Positions 23,250 through 34,200 of a stretch of 64,000 nucleotides of DNA are shown here, in pieces. Each line of letters begins with the position of its first letter. Position 1 is the stretch's first letter. The notes beneath the pieces were generated by a model. It was not told the origin of the DNA and did no database searches. It saw only the letters and a program-made list of their open reading frames with translations. Source of the DNA: a virus; the IMG/VR virus record IMGVR_UViG_3300027996_002186, positions 124,001 through 188,000 of that record; one strand, given 5' to 3'. Both the position numbers and the translations under genes were made by a program.

Positions 23250-26200
23250 ATGTCAAATCATAAGAATCTTGTATTTTTCAATAAAGAAGGAGACTACTTA
23301 AACTTTAATTATAGTGAATCTAATGATAGATTCGAAGGAGATATGCTCTTTCACGAAAATTCAACAGATACGTTTAAGACTTATGGTCTTTATACTATGG
23401 AAAATATACCATCTTTTGAGTTTGAATTACCTGGTGAATTAACAACTAAAAAGTTTCAATTATTTAATGAATATGGTTTAAACCTATATGGTGCTAAGTA
23501 TGATGACCAAGATATAATAAATATCGAACCGGTTAATAACGATCCCTCTTTCTACTCTAAATGGATATATGGTATTGACTTTGAATCAAAATTCCCAACA
23601 GGAACACTTATCAAGTTTAATAGTCCTTTATTTGAGTTTAATAATATTAACCAAACATATGCTGTTGTTAGTAGTAAGAAAAATGCTATTATGATTATTG
23701 GGCAGATGGATAATGCTACATTTGAAAGTACTTACTATTCATCATATATTGATGTGAATAGTTATGATAATAAAACGATAACGGGAATTAATGCTGTTGG
23801 TGTTTATAATTATATAGATTCTTCTTATGATAATAATTTATCTGATTGGTCAGAGCCGGATTTTTATGATGAATATTATGTTGGTAAGAAATTAAATTTA
23901 GTTAATACTGAATTTAATGATTCGGTAGTCTCTGTTGAGAATATAGATGTTACAGATCAAGTTCATTTTGAATTCTCAACAAACAATTCTAATTTACCCG
24001 ATGATTCAAATTTTATAATAGAAGTTATAACAAAAACTGATATACCTAAGGTGTATGAAGGAGGGTTAAGTATAACTACTGATAGTAGAATCTATATAAA
24101 TAACGTTTTTAATTACCCACATATACTAAAATCTGGTACGGAATTCAAAATTATAGGATCTGTTGATAATCAAAATTTTTTAAGAGTTTCTAATATACCA
24201 ACATTTGCTGGTAACACACAATTAACATATTATGCTACACAGTCTCAAGTTTTATTCAATAATAGAATATATGAATGTGTAAAAGGTTATACACAAAGCT
24301 TTGCATCACAAACAACATCCTTTGTAACACCTTTAAATACTAATTATTGGTCTAACCCAACTTATGTTAAAGTTGAACAGTCCACGGTTGCAGAATCTTT
24401 ATTATCTGCTCAGATATATTTAACAACAGATAGATATTATTTTTATACTGGTTGGACTAGTTCAGCTGCTGTTACATTAGCGTCTGCTGCTGATAAATAT
24501 AAAGAAGATCTTAAAATATTTAATATTGATTTATTTTATAAAAATAATACATTAAAATCTGATTTAATTTATCCTAGTGATTATGCTAAAGTTAACTTTT
24601 ATCATAGTGAAATAGGTGCTACCTATTCCATCGGCTCTGAATTAAAAACTTCTGAGAGATTGGTTGAGGTTGAAGAAGAATTAAATTATGAATTAAATTA
24701 TGATATATCTGAGAATTTCAAATATAATATTGTTTTTACTGATATTGATGAATTTGGTATACTGGTCGAGGTCAATAAAATGATATATGATGAAGAAGTT
24801 GCCTTTATTTATACCGGATCAATCATTGATATGGAAAGAACAATAGATAGAACTTTAAGATCTTGGTTATCACGGTGGTATTTAAGATTATTATCATTAG
24901 GTATAATAGCTGAATTAAAATATGTAGGTAATTATACTTCTGTATTTTATAATTCAATTGTTTTGAGAACAGAATATCCTAATGTTCCACTTGATATAAA
25001 TAATGTTGAGGTTGGTATAACAGCAAATTATCATATAGAACACTCTAGAGTTTTGTTCGATGACATGGGACCATTTTTAAATATCATAATAAATGATGAA
25101 TCATATTCACAACAAACAATTTATAGTGGATTACTTCCGGATATCCCATCTACTTTATCAGCTTGGATGGAAAAACATTCTGAGATATTAGTCAGCTTCG
25201 AGATTTTCGTAACAAATATTAATAATTTATTGAAATTTGATATTAAGCATTTGGGTAGAAGACTAGATTATACAATAACTACTGGTAAATTAAATATACC
25301 GGGTTTACAAGATTATATAATAACAGAAAAGATATTAGGTAATCATGGTATGTTAATAGCTTCTAATGAGGTTTTACTACCTGATACATCATTAACATCA
25401 TTTGAGGATTCTGGGTTCGCTACGGGTATGGTATTTGCTATAAACAATACATACCATCCATATGTTAATCAAGATTTTAATATACAATTTTTAGACCCAC
25501 AGGTGCTGAATTTGAGTTATCAAGGACCTTTTTGGGGATTAACCGATAGTATTTGTAATTCATCAGCTTTTGTTACATTAGCATTTGATTATGGTTTTGG
25601 CCAAACTGGTTGCCAGCCAATAATTGTACCAACTCAATCTGAGGGTGGTGCGTTTGGCGGAGGTGATGATGGTGCTTCTCCAGGATTACCAATGAGCTCC
25701 TTCGATTTGAATATGTTCTCTTTATCATATAATCTGAATGAATATGTGGTTAATGAATATGATTTAAATTCTTTCTCTGGGACTACCGGATTAGTTGATA
25801 TTAAATATGTTCAGTTATCTAATTCTATGTATGCTTATGGAGATGAATTAGTTGTTATAGATGCTTATATAGGACAATATATAACAACAGTTGCTTTACC
25901 AGGTAATACACAAAGTATAGAGGTTGAATTTAACCCTATAAATAATTATCTTTACTGTTTATCTAAAAACAGTATTTATGTTGTTGATCCTCTTATTAAT
26001 ACCTTGATTAACACAATTTCTTTATCTAATGACGCTTTTGATATCGGGATGAATCCAATAAATGGTGATGTTTATGTTACATATGATAATATACCATATA
26101 TTGATATTTGGGAATATAATAATTTAACTAATATACCAAATCATAATCTGACAACACCATCACCATTAGATACTAAGACGGGAAAAATGGTATTTAATGA

Positions 26201-29117
26201 TTTTGAAGGTGATATGTATATTACAACTAATGCTGATTTGGTAGTTAGAATAGATGGTTTAACAAGAACATTTCAGACGAGTTATGGTGTTACTGGATTA
26301 ACACATTCGATTTTTTATGAACCGGTTAATGAGGGTATATATGTTTATGGATCTGCTAGTTTATGGAAAATAGATAATGGCGCTACACAATCGATTGCTT
26401 TACCATCACAAGCATTCAATGATGTTATATTTAATAATATAACTGGTGAGATGAACGTATCCGATTCATCTACAAATTTTACTAGAATGAATTTAGATAC
26501 TGATTTTTATTTACAAACCGGTGTTTCTAATTATGGGTATTTAATGATAAATCAATTTGATGGTGATGTTTATTTATCATCACAAACATATGATAATATA
26601 CTGGTTTTGGATGGTGTTGATGGTACTGTTAAATATACCGCTCCTGTGAGCGCACAGACGACAAAATTAGTTTATAATCCTGAAAGAAAATCTATATGGG
26701 CAATACAGCCATCTATAAACTCAGTCGTTGAGCTTGATGTTGAGCTTGGTGGTGTTATAAATTTATTACCACCAACATATGATACAATTGAGGATAATCA
26801 ATACGGTACTTTGGATCCAGATTATGAACAAAGAGAAAGTATTTGGTTAAAAACCAGAGATTATATGAGAAGACCGAGAGAAAATTTTGAGGGTGATGTC
26901 TCTGTTAAGTATTATTGGAGGTGGCTTTCTGATAATGTTCCTCAATTCTTCTTATATGATTTTAGTGGTATTCAATTAGATAGAACCACAACTGGATCAT
27001 ATTCTTATATTGGTGAAAGACCTTTAACAGAAGTAGTTCTTAATAAATATCCAAATAGTGATATTAGTAAGGTATCTTTGTCACAATACCAACAAACTAT
27101 ATTCGATAAGGTCGAACAAACATTAAGTTATGTTGATGATGAGGATGATATTTCAACTGATGTAGAACCTTTGCAATTATTTTTGGGATTCAAATCTGAA
27201 AATCCAGGTGCTTTAAGATCTGTATTGCAATTGTATAAGAAAGAAGAAATTTATTTCGATATTATATCGGATACTGTGAATAGTATTACACTTGAAACTT
27301 TGGATATTAATAATGAGAATAAAAGAGGTCAATTAACAATATTAGAATCATCAATTGAAACATTTACTAAAAAGGGATTAAAACCTGGTCAACATATTGT
27401 TGTTTATTTAAAGGATACTATGAATGATGAAAATCAGTATATATCTGGTAATAATGGTATTCTTTTGAAGGTTAGGGAGGTTTATACCAAGACGTTAGTT
27501 GTGGATTTCTTTAATCTATCTTATGACTTCATAGAGTATGAAAATACTGTTATATCGGATTATCCATTTGTCGGTACTAATACTTATTTAGATTTAAGTA
27601 TAAAGGTTGTTGATAGAGAAATAGGTAGGTTCACAACCTATGCTGAGACAGAGGAGGAAGATATTCGATTTAAAGTAGAATTGGGTAATGTTGGTAAATT
27701 AATTGGTCCAAATGAAGTTTTTATATTCAAGGAGTATGATATATTAGAGGGTGGTATAGACTGGCCTTATCTCAATAAGAAGAGAAAGGAGATGTTGATG
27801 ATGAAACATTTGATATATCCTTATATCGGAGCTTATAAGTCTATTATAAATGCGATTAATTACTTTGGTTATAATGATTTACAATTGAATGAATATTATA
27901 AAAATGTTGATCCAGCTTCCGAGAATTTCTCTAAGTTGTTTAAGGTTGAAATACCTGATATATTTGATAATAGTGTTGATGGTTGGGAAGAAAATGACTT
28001 CATAAAACACACAATGCCGAATAATAAATTTGATGGTACAAATTTATTTAATTTAACATATTTTATAACAGATAAAGAGGGTAATAATGTACTCAGTTAT
28101 AGTATTGATGAAATTATTATAAAATTACAAGGATTGAAATTTTGGCTTAAGAATAATATTATCCCATTGACACATAAGATAATGGATATAACAGGTAAAT
28201 CTTATATAAATAATGGTACTTATATAGTACACAAGGTACATGATGTTAGAATATTTAATATAAATCAAGAAATGACACCGATAACATTTAAATTAAATGA
28301 GTCTTATTTATCTCCTGTTAATAGTGGATCTACTGTTTATGATTGTGTTCTTGATTTTTATTCAATAATACCTGGAGTTGGTGCTGAGATTACACCATCG
28401 GAGACATTATTAGAAAAGCCTAAAACTTTTAATGGTTCTAATTTGGTTCTTCCTGATTATTTTAATATTAAAATAAGAACTTATAAAACTTATAAAGAAT
28501 GGGCTCCTTTTAAAACTTATATTACCGGTGATAAGGTTACTTATTATGATAAATTATATGAGTCTGTTATTGATAACAATAAGGTTAAAAATCCTAGAAA
28601 ATATGAAAATGCTACTGAGTGGAATGCTACTGATGGTTACCAATTAACTAATATAGTTCAATATAGAAGAGATTTTTATGTTTATAGTGGTTTAGGTAAT
28701 ACACAATCAATCATCAGTCCTAATTTAGATCCAGGAAATTGGTTAGATGTTACTGAGTGGAGGCAACTTGATTATGATCCTGTACAGACTATAAATGAAT
28801 TTAGATCTGGTGATGATTTGTTACCATTTAATTTCATTATTGATTCAAATATTGACCCGTTTATAGTCATTGAAGTTACATCAGATAATGGATATGGTAG
28901 TGTTTATAGTGATAAAAAAAATTATGAAATTAGAGGATTGAAAGATTTAACAGAACCATATAATCCTATTGATCCAATTGGTCCTTTTGAGCCAATACCA
29001 CCAGTTTATGGAGAACAACCAGCAATTCCTTTCCATGGTGGGCATGGAAACCCACATGGTGAGCCACCAGTACTACCACCACCCGGCCGTGGAGGAATTC
29101 CAAATATTTCGCCGTAG
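23250..29117 (+). CDS. Giant tail/baseplate-type virion protein with beta-propeller and carbohydrate-binding-like modules
   Basis: 1955 residues, the largest gene here. The N-terminal 800 residues are beta-rich and unrecognised. Residues about 850-1180 contain repeated NGDVYV/NYLYCL/GDMYIT strands with VVID and VLDG, the pattern of YVTN/NHL-type beta-propellers. Residues 1480-1600 (YLNKKRKEMLMMKHLIYPYIGAYKSI and on) look like a helical core of a baseplate protein. Near 1750-1850 two modules of W-x4-Y-x2-GD-x-V-x-Y and W-N-A-T-x-W type resemble CBM5/12 carbohydrate-binding modules. The C-terminus is Pro/Gly-rich. Size and position suggest a gp7/gp10-type baseplate wedge or a host-recognition fibre. 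The propeller inside such a protein is unusual. Confidence 0.6.
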   Translation: MSNHKNLVFFNKEGDYLNFNYSESNDRFEGDMLFHENSTDTFKTYGLYTMENIPSFEFELPGELTTKKFQLFNEYGLNLYGAKYDDQDIINIEPVNNDPSFYSKWIYGIDFESKFPTGTLIKFNSPLFEFNNINQTYAVVSSKKNAIMIIGQMDNATFESTYYSSYIDVNSYDNKTITGINAVGVYNYIDSSYDNNLSDWSEPDFYDEYYVGKKLNLVNTEFNDSVVSVENIDVTDQVHFEFSTNNSNLPDDSNFIIEVITKTDIPKVYEGGLSITTDSRIYINNVFNYPHILKSGTEFKIIGSVDNQNFLRVSNIPTFAGNTQLTYYATQSQVLFNNRIYECVKGYTQSFASQTTSFVTPLNTNYWSNPTYVKVEQSTVAESLLSAQIYLTTDRYYFYTGWTSSAAVTLASAADKYKEDLKIFNIDLFYKNNTLKSDLIYPSDYAKVNFYHSEIGATYSIGSELKTSERLVEVEEELNYELNYDISENFKYNIVFTDIDEFGILVEVNKMIYDEEVAFIYTGSIIDMERTIDRTLRSWLSRWYLRLLSLGIIAELKYVGNYTSVFYNSIVLRTEYPNVPLDINNVEVGITANYHIEHSRVLFDDMGPFLNIIINDESYSQQTIYSGLLPDIPSTLSAWMEKHSEILVSFEIFVTNINNLLKFDIKHLGRRLDYTITTGKLNIPGLQDYIITEKILGNHGMLIASNEVLLPDTSLTSFEDSGFATGMVFAINNTYHPYVNQDFNIQFLDPQVLNLSYQGPFWGLTDSICNSSAFVTLAFDYGFGQTGCQPIIVPTQSEGGAFGGGDDGASPGLPMSSFDLNMFSLSYNLNEYVVNEYDLNSFSGTTGLVDIKYVQLSNSMYAYGDELVVIDAYIGQYITTVALPGNTQSIEVEFNPINNYLYCLSKNSIYVVDPLINTLINTISLSNDAFDIGMNPINGDVYVTYDNIPYIDIWEYNNLTNIPNHNLTTPSPLDTKTGKMVFNDFEGDMYITTNADLVVRIDGLTRTFQTSYGVTGLTHSIFYEPVNEGIYVYGSASLWKIDNGATQSIALPSQAFNDVIFNNITGEMNVSDSSTNFTRMNLDTDFYLQTGVSNYGYLMINQFDGDVYLSSQTYDNILVLDGVDGTVKYTAPVSAQTTKLVYNPERKSIWAIQPSINSVVELDVELGGVINLLPPTYDTIEDNQYGTLDPDYEQRESIWLKTRDYMRRPRENFEGDVSVKYYWRWLSDNVPQFFLYDFSGIQLDRTTTGSYSYIGERPLTEVVLNKYPNSDISKVSLSQYQQTIFDKVEQTLSYVDDEDDISTDVEPLQLFLGFKSENPGALRSVLQLYKKEEIYFDIISDTVNSITLETLDINNENKRGQLTILESSIETFTKKGLKPGQHIVVYLKDTMNDENQYISGNNGILLKVREVYTKTLVVDFFNLSYDFIEYENTVISDYPFVGTNTYLDLSIKVVDREIGRFTTYAETEEEDIRFKVELGNVGKLIGPNEVFIFKEYDILEGGIDWPYLNKKRKEMLMMKHLIYPYIGAYKSIINAINYFGYNDLQLNEYYKNVDPASENFSKLFKVEIPDIFDNSVDGWEENDFIKHTMPNNKFDGTNLFNLTYFITDKEGNNVLSYSIDEIIIKLQGLKFWLKNNIIPLTHKIMDITGKSYINNGTYIVHKVHDVRIFNINQEMTPITFKLNESYLSPVNSGSTVYDCVLDFYSIIPGVGAEITPSETLLEKPKTFNGSNLVLPDYFNIKIRTYKTYKEWAPFKTYITGDKVTYYDKLYESVIDNNKVKNPRKYENATEWNATDGYQLTNIVQYRRDFYVYSGLGNTQSIISPNLDPGNWLDVTEWRQLDYDPVQTINEFRSGDDLLPFNFIIDSNIDPFIVIEVTSDNGYGSVYSDKKNYEIRGLKDLTEPYNPIDPIGPFEPIPPVYGEQPAIPFHGGHGNPHGEPPVLPPPGRGGIPNISP

Positions 29118-29234
29118 TGTTTCGAATCCAAAATAATAGCTCATCAAAAGTTGAATATTTTACCTAACGCTCGATTAATTTAATGGTACACGTTTCCAGA
29201 CATATACGGTTTTTAGTAAAACTAAACATCATAA

Positions 29235-29266
29235 AAAAACCCCATCATAAAAATGATGGGGTTTTT
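29235..29266. terminator. Bidirectional terminator after the giant protein
   Basis: AAAAACCCCATCAT, loop AAAA, ATGATGGGGTTTTT. It separates the rightward giant gene from the leftward cluster. The 170 bases before the next gene show nothing else. Confidence 0.85.
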
Positions 29267-29287
29267 ATTTATTGTTTATTCTATTAT

Positions 29288-29968
29288 TTAGTTGTTTGGT
29301 TCAACAACGTTTGCTTCAACAACTTCCGATTCAACCTCTTTAGCTACTGGTGGTGCGATATTAACACCCTCTTCAAAAGAAAGTACCCAGTCTTGTATTT
29401 GAGTTGAAAGATTCTTAGCTGTAGCATCATAGTAATTAAATACTTTACTGATTGCTCCAATTCTACGTAGAACTTGTGCGAAGTAATAAGCTGCGTTTGT
29501 AAGTCCTTTTACTTTATGCTCTGATATTAAGTGATAGATATATGTTATCTCAGTTGCGTTTACAGGAAAAGATACTAGGTCTGTATCATTTGTGTATTTA
29601 GCTTCTTTCATACCACCTAATAATTCTGTTAGTTCGATAGCAAAGAATACAGTATTTGTATCATATTCTAAATGCTTAAGAATTAAATCAGTTAAGAATT
29701 TATATTGTTTTCTGTTTAGGTGAAAATTATATTTCGCATTTGTCATAACAACCGACAATTCTTTCCAAAGCATTTGTGAATTTTTATAAAGTTCATCTTT
29801 TTCTTCAGCGGATTTACCTTCACCATGATTATTTATCATATAATCATTGATTTCTTCTATTTTAGAATCAAGAGCTGATTCATTTTCAGGTGTTAATAAC
29901 AGTTGTTCTATTTCATTTTCCATGAAAGTAACATCTGGTTTGATAACATTTGTTTCGATTTGTGTCAT
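29288..29968 (-). CDS. Hypothetical 226-residue protein in the tape-measure operon
   Basis: Mostly helical with an acidic, Val/Glu-rich C-terminal tail (VESEVVEANVVEPN). No recognised family. Last gene of the leftward run that begins with the tape-measure-like protein, so a baseplate hub or tail chaperone role is plausible by position only. Confidence 0.6.
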   Translation of the reverse strand: MTQIETNVIKPDVTFMENEIEQLLLTPENESALDSKIEEINDYMINNHGEGKSAEEKDELYKNSQMLWKELSVVMTNAKYNFHLNRKQYKFLTDLILKHLEYDTNTVFFAIELTELLGGMKEAKYTNDTDLVSFPVNATEITYIYHLISEHKVKGLTNAAYYFAQVLRRIGAISKVFNYYDATAKNLSTQIQDWVLSFEEGVNIAPPVAKEVESEVVEANVVEPNN

Positions 29969-29998
29969 ATTAATTAATTTATTTTTTATCTATATTTA

Positions 29999-30253
29999 TT
30001 ATACTCTTTCTGTGTAAATTGTTTCGTCAAATATTGAATTTAATGATTCTAATTTATCTTTTGAGTTTGTATATTTTTCAATCCATTTATCATGTTCATC
30101 CATTAAATCAGAATGTTCACCTATAGCTACTAAGTTGTTTACATATAGTGAAAGGTTAGCTCTTGCTTCTTCCATTTCTGCTTCATACTTTTTTCTTAAA
30201 GCTTTGATGTAGTTATATCCTAGGTTTTCACCTTGTTTTATCTTGTTTTCCAT
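29999..30253 (-). CDS. Small coiled-coil protein
   Basis: 84 residues, Glu/Lys/Asn-rich and predicted helical throughout. It follows the 30255 gene with one base between stop and start. No family recognised. Confidence 0.55.
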   Translation of the reverse strand: MENKIKQGENLGYNYIKALRKKYEAEMEEARANLSLYVNNLVAIGEHSDLMDEHDKWIEKYTNSKDKLESLNSIFDETIYTERV

Positions 30254-30254
30254 A

Positions 30255-30686
30255 TTAAACTATAAATTCTTCGTCACTTTTAGCATCCTTTTGTTGCTCT
30301 TGATACAATTCCTCAACTTTATTAGCTCTTGCTACTTTTTCCACACCATATTTGTTTACTAATCCAGAGAATGTATTAAGGTCTGTTCTAACTAATTTAA
30401 TTTTACCAGAATCGATGTTAATATTAATTTTATCAATTTCTTGTTCGAATAAAATTGTTATTGATTCATCATCATAAGCAGTTAATAAATCTTCATTGAT
30501 TGAAATCAATAATTCCTTATCCATGATTGCTACATACTTATCTGGTATTTTACTCACGTTGATGATTGCTTTTTGTTTCTGGTCTCCTTGAAATTGAAAT
30601 TTCATTGATACAGGGAATGACTTTTTATTGAAAATCTCATAAAAGTCGCTTATTGTGTCTTCCGACAGTTCGTAAAATCTATCCAT
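30255..30686 (-). CDS. Conserved-looking phage protein of unknown function
   Basis: 143 residues, alpha/beta, with FPVSMKFQFQGD, YVAIMDKELLISINEDL and ININIDSGKIKL. The pattern is familiar from other large phages, but I cannot assign a function. It sits between the membrane-anchored 30741 protein and the coiled-coil protein in the tape-measure operon. Confidence 0.55.
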   Translation of the reverse strand: MDRFYELSEDTISDFYEIFNKKSFPVSMKFQFQGDQKQKAIINVSKIPDKYVAIMDKELLISINEDLLTAYDDESITILFEQEIDKININIDSGKIKLVRTDLNTFSGLVNKYGVEKVARANKVEELYQEQQKDAKSDEEFIV

Positions 30687-30740
30687 TGTTTAATGTTTTT
30701 GTTTTTATATTATAAGGTGTATATATGAAAAGTTTACTAT

Positions 30741-31214
30741 TTATATAAATAAAAATAGTAATATCGTTGATAAAACGACAGCAGTTGGTATTACTTTATA
30801 ATATAAGTTATTGTAATACTTATCTGACTTAAAAATTGAAAATCCAACAACAATTAAGTATGAGTATTTATCAACTTTATCAATCTTATAAACATCATAA
30901 AGTTCTAGTAGTCCTTTTGAAGATAAATACTTTGATAATTCTGATGTATATTCTTTTATGTAGGTTTCTGATATTTTATCTATATCTGCCTTTTTAAGTG
31001 AAAAATTTTCCCCTATTAAATCTTCTGGTACGTTAAGTACTGTGTAAATTCTCTTAGCACTATCAATTCTAACATTGAATTTTGGCTCTAGTTCAAATTG
31101 TATTTCCTTTAAAATCTTTTTATAAGATCTAAAGAGTTTGATCTTTTTAAAGAGTGATATATTCTTATTCATAAATGTTATATCATTAATAATGTTTTTG
31201 TTTATGTGAATCAT
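30741..31214 (-). CDS. C-terminally membrane-anchored protein
   Basis: 157 residues with a soluble charged N-terminal domain and one strong C-terminal transmembrane helix (IPTAVVLSTILLFLFI) that ends the protein, a tail-anchored layout. It starts 12 bases after the tape-measure-like gene stops. It could be a tail-tip protein that meets the host membrane, but the family is unknown. Confidence 0.55.
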   Translation of the reverse strand: MIHINKNIINDITFMNKNISLFKKIKLFRSYKKILKEIQFELEPKFNVRIDSAKRIYTVLNVPEDLIGENFSLKKADIDKISETYIKEYTSELSKYLSSKGLLELYDVYKIDKVDKYSYLIVVGFSIFKSDKYYNNLYYKVIPTAVVLSTILLFLFI

Positions 31215-31226
31215 TAATTTTAAAAA

Positions 31227-34200
31227 TTAGTTTAATTCCTCTACATTCTGAATCTTTCCATCACTCGCATCTTGTATAAATTCATCTATTGTGTTTGTTG
31301 ATTTGTCAATATTTGTCAATAATCCTATTAATAAATCCAGTTGTTGTGGTATTGATCTACCTTCTAAACCATACTTAGTTTTATCTGTAAGATTAGGTAA
31401 CTTAACATTCTTTTTACCAACTGATTCTGGTTTATCTTCTCCACCCCATAATCCGGTAAATTTACCGAGGTCATCCATTGGGTGCCATCCACCATCATTC
31501 TCACTTTTTATTTGACTTAAATCATTTGCTAATTGATCAGTTTGAAGAGATTTAACTTCCTTTAGCTTTTCCATGTTGATTGCTTCTAAAGCAATTCCAA
31601 ATTTCTCAAAAGAGGTGGTTAATATATCATATGAATCCGCTAATACAACCATACCACCTGCAATTCTCATTATTGGATCCTCTCCAAATCCAAATGCGCC
31701 AGCAACACTACCCAAGAAGGATCCTTCTTTTTCTTCGACTCTTGTTAAATACTCAGCTAATCTAGTATAGTCTATTATATTTCTGCTTAATTTCTTTATA
31801 AAGAGAGGGTCTATTTTAACATCAAAATATTTTTTATTTTTATAAAAAATATAAGCTGTGTTTGCCATAGCTTGTGCTACTCTATCAATAATACCCATAT
31901 CTTTTTCAGTTCTAACCACTTCCGTTTTCGTACTCGTCTTAGCACCGAAACCAGCAAATCCTCCTGATTTACTACTTGTAGTTTTTGTTGAAGTAGTTAC
32001 TAACATATCATCAAGCCATTTTCCCAACTTTGCGAATCCCATTACATTCGTAGCTATATTTGGTATAAATTTTGGATCTAGTTTAACTGCAAAATATCTT
32101 TTATTATCAAAAAGAATACGGGCTGTGTTTGCCATTGATTGAACACCACCCTCCAACATTGAGGAGTTCACAGAAAAACTGTATTCGCTGTATCCAGCCA
32201 TAGTTAAATCATAAAATATATCTAAAAAGGAATTTATCGCCTTTCGAATACCGATACCCCATGCTTCATCAGGATGATTTTGCCAATATTCTTTCCCAAC
32301 ACTCCCTAGTGTTTCTCCAGCACTCCTTATAGATCTAGCTATGATTCTTATCCCAGATCCTAGTGATTGTGCTACTTCCTCTTGGCTTGGTCCAGTCCAT
32401 CCACCACCATTTGTCATCATCAGATTAAAGACTTCCGAGAACGATCCAATTGCTTCTGCAACACCTTTACCCCAACCTTTACCAGGAACATTGTCCTTTT
32501 TCCATATTTCTGGGATAGTGTCATAAAATATCCAACCCGCATCAACTATCGCCCTTGAAACCGATCGAATTCCGTAACTCATTGCCTTTATTGTCGTAAC
32601 AGACGAAGAATACCAGCTCGTATTGTTCATAGCTTCAAATACTGGTGCAAATGAGTTAATTGCTGCTCCAACACCTTCTCCCCAACGTTTTTTTGGATAG
32701 TTTTTCTTAAATGCTGCTTTATTTTCTGCGAATATACCCGCTGCATCTATAATAGCATAAGATATAGATCGGATAGCTCTTTCCATATCAGCTACTGATG
32801 GTCCATTGGACCACCCTCCTTGATTGTTCAAAACCTCATATACTGGTGCGAATGCGCCAATTGCTGTTCCAACCCCTTCGGCCCAACGTTTTGATGGTCC
32901 ATCCTTGAATTGGTCACTCGCTCCGGAAAATTTATCAGCGGCTGATATAATACCATCAGAAACCGTTGTGATAGCATTCGTAAAATCATCAGGACCTACA
33001 CCACTACCACCAAGTATTGACATTATAGAATTCATCTGCATCATTTTATAAATAGGCATAAATGCTCCTAATGCTATCGATATTCCTTCTGCCCACTCTT
33101 TTGTTGGACCACCTTTATAATTTCCCTTATAAAGAGTATGTGATACGGCTACTATTGTATCTGCTATCGTCAACATCATACCCTGTGCTACTAAAAATGG
33201 ATCATCTCCTCCGAAGAATGAAATAATAGCACCCGCTACACTCATGACACCCAATGCCATTATAATTGGTGTAAATGTTAAATATAATAATGCTGTAGCT
33301 GTTGCCCATTCTAACATACCTGCATTATCATATTTACCCTTGGATAGAATATCTGATACTTTTGCTATAGTAGCAGCTACAACTAGTATAGCACCTAAAC
33401 CAGCTAAAAATATTAGTGCTTGTGGACCAAATACCATCAGACCCAAGAGTATAGCGGCGGTAGCCATAACTGTCATAGCTAAGGCCACTCCGGCTAACCA
33501 CTCTATACCTGGGTAGGTTTCATAAGTACCTAATGCTTGAATGTAATCCAATGCTACAATAGCAAGTGCTACAACTAGTATAGCAACTAAACCAGCTAAA
33601 AATACTAGTGCTTGTGGACCAAATACAAACGATCCTAAGAGTACAGCAGCGACACCCATCGCTACCATACTTAAACCTACTCCGATTATCCAATCTAAAC
33701 CTGGATATGTATCATAATTACCTAATGCTAAAATGTGTGATGTTACCATTACTGCTACCGCTATAATCAAAATTGCTAATCCACCTTTTAATAGATCAAC
33801 AACACCCATCTTACTTAATACCTTCATTGGTCCGACTAATGCAATAGTAAGACCGGCCATTAATACACCAATTGCTGCTATTTTAAGTATTAGTCCCCAA
33901 CTTATATCAGCGGTTAATGCTAAAATGTGTGATGATACCATAATCGCTATTGATATCAATGTAAAGAATATTGGTATTTTAGGGAGTGATGACCATTCCA
34001 TTTTATTCATTGCTTTAACTATTTTTACCATCCCAAATGATAAAACAACAAATAATATTGCTATAAGTACTGATGTAAACCATTGCATAAGACCCACTGG
34101 TTGTACTAAAGAGAGTGCGTATGATGCTCCTGCTATACCTAGTGCGATAGCTGGTAGAATTAATGGTAAGAAAATAGATGCTTGTATTAAATCTTTGGTA

